Positions 34,747 to 45,171 are shown, numbered from the stretch's first letter. The stretch: DNA of 64,000 bases from Thysanoteuthis rhombus (GCA_963457665.1 OY735207.1:50773909-50837908), one strand, 5' to 3'. Notes: generated from the letters alone by a model not told the origin. Program-made: numbers and translations.

Positions 34747-35328
34747 TTAGTTATTGGTCTGTCGCTGAATTTCAGTTTCATTTGTTTCGACCAACGGAGA
34801 AGAAGATCTCCCAAAGTCTGGTAGAGAGTCAATATTCATTTTACCAGGAGCTGACCAGCGTCGCTTTCGCACCGGATGCCCTACCGACCGGTCACTGCTT
34901 TCATTACTACCACTGCTACTACTACTATTGTTATTATTGTCCGCGGGGGCCAGATTGGTCTGTGTCTCAGTGCTGTGCGTATTCGTTTTTCTCCGATAAA
35001 GCCCCATGGCTGCAGGAGGGCTACGATGTCGGCTCAGATGAGCTGACGGTTTAAAAGAATTATTGTCCGTCAACATAGGTGAAGTGGAGGTTGTGTTTGT
35101 GGCTGGGTGGTATTCCCCATCTATTTTGGTCCCCTTCGGGATCTGCTGGTAGTGCAGCTGATTTGTATCTCGGCGCACTTCCTTGTGCGTTAGAGAAATG
35201 CATACATCCCCCACAGATAATTTATGGCAGTCGAGTCCGTAGCGCTTTATCGTTCGCTGGGGACAACAGGATGACCATCCCTGACCGAAAACGAAAAAAG
35301 GGTGCTCCAGGGTAGCTTCCACAGTAAC
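34747..35328 (-). CDS. ATXN1: ATXN1 last coding exon (residues 498-690, stop TAA)
   Basis: The acceptor CTGTTTTTTCTTTGACAG is directly followed by GTTACTGTGGAA, so the reading frame continues from GENKVQ into VTVEATLEHP without a split codon. The exon encodes the second half of AXH (to about residue 547), an Asn/Ser/Thr-rich linker with a run of Asn and Ser (about 627-640), and RKRRWSAP at 651-658 (Trp655, Ser656). It stops with TAA at 34749-34747. The tail after RKRRWSAP is about 32 residues and shows no clear match to vertebrate C-termini. No strong polyadenylation signal lies within the first kilobase downstream. The nearest AATAAA on the minus strand is at 33643-33638, a weak candidate giving a 3' UTR of about 1.1 kb. 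Confidence 0.93.
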   Translation of the reverse strand, partial: VTVEATLEHPFFVFGQGWSSCCPQRTIKRYGLDCHKLSVGDVCISLTHKEVRRDTNQLHYQQIPKGTKIDGEYHPATNTTSTSPMLTDNNSFKPSAHLSRHRSPPAAMGLYRRKTNTHSTETQTNLAPADNNNNSSSSSGSNESSDRSVGHPVRKRRWSAPGKMNIDSLPDFGRSSSPLVETNETEIQRQTNN

Positions 35329-37819
35329 CTGTCAAAGAAAAAACAGTTGCAAGACATAAATACCAATAAAATCAATTAATAAAAGGTAAAAATGTATACA
35401 ATAGTTCACCTTTGAGACAAAGGCACTGGGGTCCAAGAAAGACAATTGCATTATAACTGGACTGCCTATAATCAAAAGTCAATCATGAGTTGTTTTAAAA
35501 AAAAATTTTTCATTATAAAAAAACAAAACTAGAAGTAAAACCCCATTCTAATTATTATGTCACTTAATTACTAATTCAAGATATTTAATATTCTGATTAT
35601 ACCGAGTCTTTTGATAATATTAGCAGTTTTCTGAACAATAATATTGACAAAAATGTAGGGGTTCATCAATCAACTGTCTTATATCACAAACTGAGCCATA
35701 TTGGGGACCCTTATATAGTTGTAAGATCATTTTCACTTTTGCTCTTATCATGAAACATAAAATAAATAGATAAAATCATATACTAGTTTAAAGATATTTT
35801 CAGATTGTTCCTATACCCATTCCCCCTTAATGGGAGTAGACTGTTCTCATTCCACTGTCCCTACCAATATCAATTAATTCTTTCTGTTCATGCATTTTTG
35901 TGATATTGCTTGTCTGCCTCCTCCACTGAAGAAGGACAGAGAGTACAAGGGCCAAGATGTTGTGACAAAAACAACCAAGATGAGGACATTAGTCCTAGAG
36001 AATCAGTGTATAATCATGATTAATTACTGAGCATCTTTGAAACCCAGACAAAAACCATGTATTAATTTGGAGATGTTTTTAGATAGTCCCTATACTCCAT
36101 TGACAAATTGGGATCCCAGGAAATCTACTGTTGAGTCCCTGTAAGTTGATCTGATTCGTGCTTTATAAGATATTTGGATTGTTGATTTTATGATCAAGAT
36201 CTCAATTTGTATAGTACCTACATTATTTAAGAATAACAAATATTGCCAGACTGGCTGCTTCAGGCAGGATCTATTTCCACTCTAATCCCAACTATTTCTA
36301 CCACTAAGCTGAATTGAATGAAGGAAAAAGAAAAAAAAAGAAATTTTTTTTTCTACTCATTGAGTTTCAACAACAGACAGGGCAGATAAGAGAATAGGAA
36401 AAGGAATTATAGTAAAGATGAAAAGAAAAGAAGTAATAAATTCTAATTAAAAAAATCCGTTTCAATAATTCATTCTTCTGTCCACAGCATCATTTTAAAA
36501 TTTTCACTTTTTAGTCAGAAAATATTGCTGTTAGGTTAGGAAAATTAAGTCAACTCATTGAGAGTTTGACAATATCGAAGTAAGTAGAATTTCATTTGCC
36601 AACTTGAAACCAAAACCATTGCTTTCATTTGATCCCTTTGCTAAATTTTAGGATTAGGTGGGACCTTTTACATGTTTTCCCTCTAGGAATTTTAGGCCCA
36701 GTCTGTCACTTTGATACCCAGCCCTCAAATGTCTCCTCAATTTTTTCCGACTCTATAAAGAAAAGCAATGTATACATTATAACAAAATTATACTCTTTAT
36801 CACCAACTTTGGTAGGCTGGGGAAAAGATCCTCCGTATAAAGTGTGGCTATTAAACAATGTCTAACTGTCAAAAGCATTTGAAAAATCAAATGAATTGTT
36901 CGAAAAGATCGATGACACAACATTAGAATTAAGAAAGAGACTGTTCTTGACGTGTATGGATGTCCACAATGTTCATCATCTTTGATATCCTCTCAAAATC
37001 TCTTGTGCCACTTCAATACATATCAGATGCATTCTTCCCCATATACTTCAGATGGCATACAAAAAAAGTTGGTAGCCATTTTGTTCAATTTCACCAAAGA
37101 TATCAAATTGATATGTTCATTTTTTTTAAACTGACAATTTTTACAAGACATGAGAAAAAAATGTCTACTTCAAGTCATGTATAAAGGCAAACTTTCCAGG
37201 CTTGGCCATTGGTCAATACATGCCTGTGATTTGACTTACATATGCCTAGTCTCGTTATTTGATAAAAACCTTGTAAAATTGTTCAAAATGGTGATATCTA
37301 AGGGGGGGGGGGGGAGAAACACAAAAAAACTACACATACATGATTAGATAATGAAAGAGTTGAGAGAATTTTCCAAAATATTTGCAAAAATGATATATCT
37401 CATTGTCTCAGACCGCTAGAATGCAAGAAAATTTGTAGATGCAGGAAAATTCAAAAACTTCTGGGGCTTTGTCATTGGTACCCATTGGAGGAGGGGGGGG
37501 GGCTTACAATGCCCCTCTTCAGCTGCATTTTGTTTGATTACTCCTTAGACACCAAAATTTTTCTCATGATTGGTCCCCCCCCCCCCCACTCCCTGGAACC
37601 ATTTCCCTTTGGTTGGTTACCTTCTGCCCCCTCCTCTTTTTCAGGCCTGCACCAACAGAGACAAAGTAGTTTTGAAGAAGGGTCTTCAGATATGAACAGT
37701 TTCACAACAATGCAAGACCATACATGTCAAGGGTCAACAGAGAATATAGTACATATTACAAAAGACACTGACAACAAATGTATTCTAAACAAAATTAACT
37801 AAAATCTTTCCATGGTGAG

Positions 37820-37857
<38 letters not shown>

Positions 37858-38187
37858 TAAAACCTCAGTTTTTTGCCTTTTGAAAGTTCGCTTTATGCCA
37901 CGAATAGCATTCAGCGTTTGTTTTGCAGTGTGTCATTATAGAGGCAGCAAGCAACCTCTCCCTCTCTTCCCAACATCCTTCTTCTGTCTTTACCTCCCAC
38001 CATTCCAAGCTCCGACAAATCAGCCCAACATACGACCATCTTTTTTTGGGGTCTAGGGATGCTCAAAAAATCTTCCCAAACAAATAATTGGCAATTGCTC
38101 CTTGGCTTTGTACTATGAAATTTATGGTAATGCTCAACTTTCAGATAGCAGGGGAAACATGTATCTGAAGTTGAGATTTGAGATTTG

Positions 38188-38229
<42 letters not shown>

Positions 38230-41200
38230 TGCTCTTCCAAATCTAGAATGGAGCACTCTGGTGGATGGGGAATCATGCATAAGTAAATATATCACTCAAA
38301 TTTGGTCCTAATGATCATCTAGTTCTACATAGGGCAGGGGTAAAATGCCAGCCTCTGGGTCTGAAGCGAAGGTTTTGATCCTACCTCCTACTGGATGGGA
38401 TATTGGATAGTCTATAGCCACACTAAAGAGTTATAATACAACAAAACAGCTGTCTGTGCATGACACAATTATTACTATTTAATTATTACTTATTTAAAAT
38501 AAGAGGACAAAGCATAATTGAAATTCATTTAAATATCTAAATAAATAAATTTTATGGATAAAAAATGCAAATCCTAAGTAGTCATAAATTACCCTTAAAA
38601 ACAAAATATCAATCATTTTGTTTTTCATCAGACATAAGATGTCTTCTGTCCTAATCTGTAAGAGTTTTTCATTTATTGGTTCAGCGGCAAATTTCTTCGA
38701 TTATTTAGTTATTTTTTTGATTTTACTCTTTTGCAGATTCTAGAGCTAAAAAGTCACGACTTGAATGCAAGTGAAAAATGCTGGATTACAAGTATGTGAC
38801 CAGCTTTTTTCCTATTTGACAGTTATTTTCTTTTTCATGCATTAATTTGTTAATATAAATTTGTCAATTTAGACCACACACTGCTCAGAATCCTAGACCC
38901 AACCCTGATAAAAGAGAAAACTGTTTCAATCAACCAGTAGTTAATGAGAAAAACTACCATTATACTTATTGCTACAACTGATACCTTCTTTAATATATCG
39001 ATCTGACCAATGTTTAATTATTTCATTTAGAACTAGAGAGCACTCAGAACAATCATACTTCAGTCAGCCAATCCTATTGTCATAAAAAACTAAATGAAAA
39101 TCAGTTTATATACATCGACAATGCAGAAGAGGTAACTGTAACAAGATTGCAGGATCCACCCCCAAGATTTAATCGATTCTTTCTTAGTCTATGACCAACC
39201 CTATCACAAAATGTCATTGAAATTCATTGAGAACTTTTGGAGATATTGTGTGAGTAAACAAACATGAGTGAATACATAAATGCAAGAGATCTCAATTGGA
39301 AAAAAGAAGATTTCTGGATCAGACCCATAAGAATTAAAGTCTTCTAATTCCATGGCCTAACCATCCAGAAAATTTCAAATTGAGAACTTTTGGAGATAAT
39401 AGCTATGATGTAGAGGAGGTAACTGCAAAAGTTTCCTGGATCTACCCCAAAATTCAATAGTTTCTTTCTTAGTGCATGGACCACTCTTTTACAAAATATC
39501 ACAAAGATATTGCGTGGATAGAAAGAAAGAGACGTGAAGACTCAAGTAATACTTTGGATGTATGAACACAGAAATATGACAACAGAGCATGGTGATAGTG
39601 AACGAGTCAAGGTAATGAAACACAGGAAACACTTTGCCATACCTGAACTTTATTCTCTCCAACCAGAAAACTAAGAATGGATGTTCCTCGTTCAATATTC
39701 TCATCAGTGCGGACCACCGTGCTGGAATCGATTTTCAGATCGGCACTGATCTCAGCACTGTGTACGAAATCATCCGTTTGCAAATCTTCCACACGTTTTA
39801 GGTCTCCGTTAGCAAGTTGAATGATTGAGCCTTTCATGAAATGAGGGGGGTAATGCAAATGAGGGATCATGGGGACATTTGGGATTCCTTGAGGGGCAGG
39901 CCCCGTGCACTGGGACTGGGATTGTCCACACCCAGTTTCGGAGTCAGAAGAAGCCATTTCGCTAATTGACTTTGAGCGCTTGGCCGGAGAAATGGCGTCA
40001 GATTTTGCGTAACCTTTGCTGCCAGCAGACAAGATTTGTTCGGGCCCTGATGACGGGCATTCGTTAATCTGGCTATTGGAAGGTCGAGTGAGTATTCTGT
40101 GCTTGAGGCTGCCCTCCTTCCCGCTGGGCAACTTGTAACCCATGTCTTTGTTGAGATCCGATTTGATGGAAGGTTCCTTCAGCACCGAGCCACTTTTATT
40201 GTGAGTAGATAAGGGAGACAACTGGCGTGACTGCATGTGTTGAGATGTGGAGTGAGATTTCTCCTCTTTTGTTGAAAGACCGTGAGGGGGTTGGCCATAG
40301 CCTTCAGCTACGACGACAGTAGCCTCCGCCAGGGAATCTCGAATCTGTTCCGATTTGGGAGAGTGTCGGTGCATGAGAACTTGTTGGTTGGGTGAGTGTC
40401 TGATGCTCCCACTCGAGGTGGGAGACGTGGTCGGTGTTGCAGTCCGATGACTCGACAGTGGAGAGTATTGAGATATATGTGTAGGCATGAACGTACGAGG
40501 TAGCTGGGATTGGCTGACATGCTGAGCGTGGCTGCCCATGCTTGCAAGGACAGCGGAATAAGAGTCAATGTGCGGATAGTGACCAGCTGGAGATAAGAGG
40601 CAGCCGTGGGAGTAGCCCTGCGGATACTGAGGGTAGAATGCGTTGTAGGGTGACACGCCACCCGATGTCATGTGGCTGGCTGGTTGGCCATGAATACTGT
40701 AGAGAGACGAAAATGAAGCAATGGTAGTGTTGGCCGTTGTGTAGAGAGAACCACCGTATTGGGTGTTGTGGTAGATTCTTGGGGCTGGGTCAGCAACGGT
40801 CAGCGGGGGCCGAAATAAGCTGCCGATAGACGATTGGCTGCTGTTGAGAACCGATTGCATCTCCAGGTGAGGCGGTGCTGCTGCGTGCACTGAATGCAAG
40901 CTGTCTGCCGGAGAAAGGGCCAGAGAGGTGCGGCTAGACAGGCGCCTGCTGTGAGTGGTCGTGGTGATGCCAGTAGGATGCAGAGGTGGAGATCGTCGTC
41001 CTATGCTCCTCGGGCTTGAGCCATCACCAGCAGCTGTGGAAGGAAACCAAGGCAGATGATCAGCAGGTGTTACTGAACTGCTAGTGGTAGCTACAGTAAC
41101 TCGGCCAATTCCACTGTAGCCATTTCTGAAGAATAGAAAATACTTTTTGAATTCAGGTTAAGACAAAAAGCATCAGGATGCCGTCTTTGATGAAGAGTAC

Positions 41201-42343
41201 GATGCACTGATGTCTCAATCCTTATCTGGAAAATACAAAAATATCTTCATTCTTCAGAGGATACCATATAAGGAGAAGAATTTTTGAAAAAAAAATTTAC
41301 TTAAGAAAAAAAAAAAAGGTCAAGATTCACTTCTTTCCCACCTCACAGTTCTAAATGATTTTTCTTTCAATTTTGAGTACTTTCAATCCATTAAACTCTA
41401 GAACAGAGCTTTCCCAACTGTCCACTATAGTGTGTTGCTGATAATCTCTGGGCATGTCACATATTCAGTATAATTTTGTATATATCTCAGAGAATACTTT
41501 TCCTAGGTCAGTTGAACTGCTGGGATGACATTTTGGCTAGGCTAACAAAACTTTGCGAAAAATTTATTGATAAAATGTGTAGCCAATGCAAAAAGTTTGG
41601 AAAGTACTACCCTAGAACAATCCAGAAATTTTTTACTATTTAGAGAAATATTTTTTTAAAAGGTTTTATGAGGGGGGAGGGAAGGGTTCTATTTACAATA
41701 TAACTATAATAATAAAATGGGCTTTTCTTCTGGTTACTTACTTTAATAACATGATCCCCGACCCTAAGCTCCCCCCAAATTTAAAATCATTAAAATTTAA
41801 ATATTTTCTGGTTACTTTCTTTGATACTATCAACCCCCAACCCTACAAAATTTAAAATTATAAAATGAATTAAATTTTTGAAATTTTTCTTTTGGCACCA
41901 TTTTTCTAAACCAAAGCTCAGATAATTCATGTAAACCATACCTTAGCAAAAATGACAGAAAGTGAGTACTCACTTTATCATTATAACTACATTACTAATA
42001 GAACTCTCCTTGTAAAATCTTTAAAATTCCCGCATGGTTCAAGTGTCTAATGGATCAAAATCACTTAAATTAAAAAAAAGGAAAAGAAAAATCTCTTCCA
42101 GGAAAACTGCATGGAGAAGAAATAAAAAAAACAAAAAACGAATCTCGACCCAAAATTTGAACCCTTTTCAGACTGACTGGCCAGATCTGGGAGATGGAAC
42201 ACTTGTGTTAGTTCATAACCAAATCTGATGGTGTGCTTCAAAATTAGCAATGATTGAATTCCATGAGTGAAAATACCACAGAGAAGTCAACGTGTGTAGA
42301 CAGCTCACAAATTTACGGTAGATAAGGTTGACTTATACAATGA

Positions 42344-42397
<54 letters not shown>

Positions 42398-45171
42398 ATA
42401 AATAAATAAAAGTATAGGCTTGAACTAGAATTTTGAAAAAAAAACTTGAGGTCGACTAATACATCAGGTCAACTTGAATGCCACAATTTACTGTAATTTA
42501 AATTTGAGTTACATAAAAACTGGTTAATGAATTAATGAATTCAGTCTGGAAAGGGTTAATATAGTTTTTACAACATTAAAAAAAATGAAATATTTTAAAA
42601 ATAATTTTCTGACAAAAAGAAGAAAAAAAAAAGGAATTTTTAAATGAATACTAAGGAAATAAGGAAAATTAATTTTAGGAAATAATTGGATAATTTCCCA
42701 ATATCATTCGTAATTTATTTCAGAAGATACTTTATCTTAATATTTCTTTTATCTTTAATTTAAGATTTCAGATTGAATTCTCTTTAATCCGGTAACTTCC
42801 ATAGTCATACATTCAGCTGTATTTCAGCCCTTCAAAATGGTGATCGAGAGGTGCAGAAGATGGTGTTGGTGCTAAAAAGCATAAGCATAAAATATTATCA
42901 AGGCATGAAAAGGTGGAATTACAGAAAAAATTAAATGAAGAAACTTCTGTAAAAAGTTTGTGAGTACTTTGGGGTCAGATTGTCTACTGTGTATGATTTA
43001 AAGAAACAAAAGGAGGAAATTTTTCGTTGAGAAAAATGGGTCTTAATCGTCAATTTCTGCAGTCTGGCATTTTCTAGAATCCAGTGATGGCCAGGTTCCA
43101 AGCTTGCCGGATTAAAGAGGATTAAACCTGTATTTTTTTTTCCGACAATGTTACGATGCTTAACATCATCATAGATAGGACATTTTCATAATGTGGTATC
43201 CTCTGCCTAAAATTTTTATGGTAAGAAATTTTAGTCTATGTACACAAATAATGATTTACTACTAAGACTAAAACAAAGTGAACAAAACCAAAAAACAAAC
43301 AAAAAACAAAACAAACATTGAAATTTTTTTGAATAGTAAAATGAAGGATGATATAAACAACAACAACAAAAAAAGATAAATATTTAATCAAAATATGACG
43401 CATTTGAAGCAAACTTTTTCCAACAATTTATCAAATGATAATTTGCCATCTCTATAAAATTCTTTAGATTAAGTGGTCACAAATTGAGTAAAAGCATATA
43501 TTATGGCTTCACTATTACTGAAGCTTTTATTACAGATATGAAATCCAAATTGCCTGAAAAGATCTGTAGGAGGAATGTCAGGTGAATATGAAGGATATTG
43601 TGAGACTTCATATCCCGATTCTCCAAGCTTAGACAGTCTGTTCTTGATTGCCTTGAGATAATGCAATTTGGTCAGTTAAAGTCCTAGAATATTCCTTTTC
43701 ATTCTGTAATATCAAGATGAGTCATTATTCTGAGAGTTGTTTGGATTATAGATCTCTTTCTTTTTATTGCTCTTTTCATATGGATTGTACACTGTAGACT
43801 CCTTGTGGAGCATAGGGACACAACATCATCACACTGGGTAATGTTGCTGCAGTTTCAGTAGCAAATAAGTTTCAATGGAGCAATGTAACCTCTTCCTCTT
43901 ACCTGTGCTTGGGACCAGCTGCATTGCATTTGCTATTAACTCATATTCATAAAAACCTTGTGACATATATGTCCCAGGAGTCTTTACAGAAGTATAGCGT
44001 CCTAACTTGAAAAACTACCTGAGAAATTTTTCGGAGAATGAAATGAAAAAAAAGTTAAAGATTCGGTTTTTGGTGACAGAAGATCCTCCTAGAAGAAAAT
44101 TTTTCTTCCAATCTTAGGTTCTTTCCAGCCATTAGACCTAGAGTTATCCAGAAATATGCCAACTTGTAGAAAAGATTTTTTTAAAGGTTCATTTCTGGGC
44201 ACTTACTCTCTGTCATCTTTACAGAAGTTTAACGTACATGAATTATCTACCACTCCTGGTTACTTTAATACCATCATGGTATCTATAATGGATGTTTACT
44301 TTTTGCATACCATTTTAAATATCAGGTCTGCAAGTGTCTGCCTGGGAGTGTGTTAGAGAAACTAAGTGGAAGAAGCGGGAAAGATAATTCCCGTAGGCTG
44401 TACTACTGCGAAAATGGCAGAAAGTAAGTGTCTAATTTTGCATTATAGTTACATAGTTAATTGAACAACTTCTTCAAAAACTTTGAAATTTTTTTCTAAA
44501 AACCAACTAAATTCGCAGATGGTTCGAGGATCTAATGCAGGGTACAGCAGACATTTTTGGAGGCAGGCTGAATAAGAAATGTTTTGTCTTGTAAGCTGAG
44601 GCCAATAAAAATTTAAAATATGGTCATACAAGGCTATCGAAATAATTTTTCTTGAATCACTTTCATGTTTTTCATAATAAGAGTTTATATCTTCATGAAC
44701 TTCCATGTACTATCCATCAAAGTAAACAGTGAAAATTTTTTTGACATAAAACATTGTCAGATTGTGATTCAAATCTAGCCATGTATATAAATAAATAAAA
44801 CAGCAGGACTGTATAGTGATAAAATATTTTAATCCAAAAAAACATTGATTTATTTGAGGCCAGTGCAAAATTGAGGATTTTGCTCCATTTTTTTGGATAC
44901 TGAATTTCATTGTTTGCTAACCAAAGATATAGAATTTTTTAATGGAACGTCACATATACCAAGTTGGTAGGCCAGATAGAATGAGACAGCAGGCCAAATA
45001 TGTTCCCCAGGCCGTAGATTTCTGACCCCCTGGTCTAATGGCTCAAAAGGACCTAAATTCAAAAGAAAAAAAAAAACCTCTCTCAAGAGAAATGCATGTC
45101 ACCAAAAACCAAATCTTTACTGAATAGAAAAAAAGAAAGAAAAAAAATATCTTTAGTTCATACCTGTTCAT
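34747..45171 (-). CDS. ATXN1: Ataxin-1 family protein (AXH domain), spliced CDS join(34747..35328, 39643..41125, 45164..45171)
   Basis: Three minus-strand segments splice in phase to a predicted 690-residue protein. Residues 429-547 form an AXH domain split over two exons: FMKGSIIQLANG and KIDSSTVV come from the middle exon, PFFVFGQGWSSCCP and KLSVGDVCISL from the last. RKRRWSAP at residues 651-658 matches the human ataxin-1 motif that is at once nuclear localisation signal, UHM-ligand motif (the Trp) and 14-3-3 site (the Ser, human S776). The rest is Ser/Pro/His/Gln-rich and probably disordered, with a second basic patch (PAKRSKS, about 383-389). Length matches ataxin-1-like (about 690 aa) more than human ataxin-1 (about 815). 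In the family the AXH domain dimerises and binds the repressor Capicua, giving a nuclear transcriptional corepressor; that role is inferred here. No polyglutamine tract is present. The human C-terminal SLIPQEVK-type end is not visible. AXH identity is near certain; the first three residues and all UTRs are less sure. Confidence 0.9.
35915..36030 (+). repeat. Retroelement 3'-end-like segment (family N)
   Basis: CTGAAGAAGGACAGAGAGTA then GGCCAAGATGTTGTGACAAA and ATCAGTGTATAAT. The first part resembles the 63501 motif and the last part resembles 54195-54310. Probably non-coding 3' ends of retroelements. Confidence 0.4.
38195..38227. repeat. (TA)n microsatellite
   Basis: About 16 TA units within the ATXN1 intron. 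Confidence 0.95.
38305..38480 (+). mobile_element. tRNA-derived SINE, family K
   Basis: Head TAGGGCAGGGGTAAAATGCC, CTCTGGGTCTGAAG and GGTTTTGATCCTA (box B-like), then CTATAGCCACACTAAAGAGT, TACAACAAAACAGCTGTCTG and a TGACACAAT end. Colinear with the inverse copy at 6475-6640. Confidence 0.72.
38530..38912. mobile_element. Dispersed element family C, copy 2 (partial)
   Basis: CTTGAATGCAAGTGAAAAAT and TTTTTCATGCATTAATTTGT, then a degenerate end AATCCTAGACCCAACCCTGA, correspond to the right half of 19190-20091. Confidence 0.6.
39120..39530 (+). mobile_element. RTE-like LINE 3' tails, two tandem fragments
   Basis: GAGGTAACTGTAACAAGATT, CACAAAATGTCATTGAAATT and ATTGAGAACTTTTGGAGATA, then ACAAACATGAG. 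A second similar fragment starts near 39412. The phrase ending in GAGAACTTTTGGAGATA also occurs at 55110 and is typical of RTE-type 3' tails. Confidence 0.55.
39643..41125 (-). CDS. ATXN1: ATXN1 main coding exon (residues 3-497)
   Basis: The exon is open throughout and clearly GC-richer than its surroundings. The acceptor at 41127-41126 follows a pyrimidine-rich stretch (TTTTCTATTCTTCAG). The donor is CAG|GTATGG at 39642-39641, so the exon ends between codons (phase 0). It begins with the third base of codon 3. It encodes a low-complexity region rich in Ser, Pro, His, Tyr and Thr, then DSYSAVLASMGSHAQ (about residues 190-204), which resembles the human segment just before the polyglutamine tract. 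The basic PAKRSKS patch and the first half of AXH (PPHFMKGSIIQL, from about residue 429, to GENKVQ at 497) follow. The ATG at 41123 is in another frame and soon meets a stop, so translation must start upstream. Confidence 0.93.
41319..42150. mobile_element. TIR element family J, copy 1, interrupted by a hAT MITE
   Basis: Degenerate terminal inverted repeats of about 85-100 bp (GGTCAAGATTCACTT at the left; inverse of AACGAATCTCGACC at the right). Internal blocks AATCCAGAAATTTTTTACTA, TCTGGTTACTTACTTTAATA and AATGACAGAAAGTGAGTACT correspond in order to 44056-45120. Family not recognised. Confidence 0.65.
41404..41609. mobile_element. hAT-type MITE inside family J copy 1
   Basis: The ends CAGAGCTTTCCCAAC and the inverse of TTTGGAAAGTACTA. 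Flanks CTCTAGAA (41396-41403) and CCCTAGAA (41610-41617) match at 7 of 8. The paralogous J copy lacks the insert. Confidence 0.82.
42311..42500. mobile_element. pogo-like MITE with internal (TA)n
   Basis: The ends AATTTACGGTAGATAAGGTT and the inverse of CCACAATTTACTGTAATT, each followed inward by a GACTTATAC- or GTCGACTAATAC-type phrase. The middle is a (TA)n run. Weak terminal identity. Confidence 0.4.
42343..42392. repeat. (TA)n microsatellite
   Basis: About 24 TA units followed by AAATA repeats. Confidence 0.95.
42769..43130 (+). mobile_element. pogo/Tigger-like element, internally deleted
   Basis: The left end CAGATTGAATTCTCTTTAAT and the inverse of the right end (CAGGTTTAATCCTCTTTAAT) continue into TCCGG, giving terminal repeats of about 25 bp. 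The interior reads HEKVELQKKLNEETSVKSL, the N-terminal CENP-B/psq helix-turn-helix of Tigger transposases, and later YDLKKQK-like remnants. A relative at 61214-61850 holds a purine expansion. Confidence 0.75.
43400..43930 (-). mobile_element. Mariner transposase 3' fragment
   Basis: The minus-strand frame at 43666-43469 reads YPSYSPDIPPTDLF, the motif around the last catalytic Asp of mariner transposases, then FSNSEAIIYAFTQF. Upstream sequence is diverged and the ends are not found. Confidence 0.65.
44056..45120. mobile_element. TIR element family J, copy 2, interrupted by a hAT element
   Basis: The left end TAAAGATTCGGTTTTTGGTG is repeated inversely at the right end (CACCAAAAACCAAATCTTTA), with similarity reaching CCATTAGAC. 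Internal order matches 41319-42150. The size without the hAT insert is about 560 bp. Confidence 0.7.
44538..45032. mobile_element. hAT-type element inside family J copy 2
   Basis: The left end CAGGGTACAGCAGAC and the right end TCTGACCCCCTG (inverse CAGGGGGTCAGA). Flanks ATCTAATG (44530-44537) and GTCTAATG (45033-45040) match at 7 of 8. The corresponding site in J copy 1 (near 42050) has a single GTCTAATGG. Length 495 bp; no transposase is recognised. Confidence 0.85.

Larger units (their letters stand above)
35329..39642 (-). other. ATXN1: ATXN1 intron interrupting the AXH domain (4,314 bp)
   Basis: Phase-0 intron bounded by GTATGG and TTTGACAG. It contains no other recognisable exon. Visible contents are a repeat shared with 60890-60945 (35650-35710), a retroelement 3'-end motif (35915-36030), poly-A near 37818-37853, a (TA)n run (38195-38227), a tRNA-derived SINE (38305-38480), a dispersed repeat (38530-38912) and RTE-like LINE tails (39120-39530). 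About 36.1-37.8 kb holds nothing I recognise apart from homopolymer runs. Confidence 0.85.
41126..45163 (-). other. ATXN1: ATXN1 intron between the start-codon exon and the main coding exon (4,038 bp)
   Basis: Phase-2 intron with GTATGA at its 5' end and TTCTTCAG at its 3' end. It is filled largely by two related TIR elements (41319-42150 and 44056-45120) with nested hAT insertions, a pogo/Tigger-like deletion derivative (42769-43130), a mariner fragment (43400-43930) and a (TA)n run (42343-42392). No further exon is recognised. It stands only if the upstream exon is correct. Confidence 0.6.

Noticed and set aside
34747-35054. Plus-strand open frame opposite the last ATXN1 exon
   Set aside because: It is the antisense shadow of conserved minus-strand coding sequence.
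40897-40899. TTG as the N-terminus of the large ATXN1 open frame
   Set aside because: The frame stays open upstream to a good acceptor at 41126, so this Leu is internal (about residue 79).
41090-41123. ATG at the 5' end of the main ATXN1 exon as start codon
   Set aside because: It is out of frame with the AXH-coding frame and reaches a stop within about a dozen codons.
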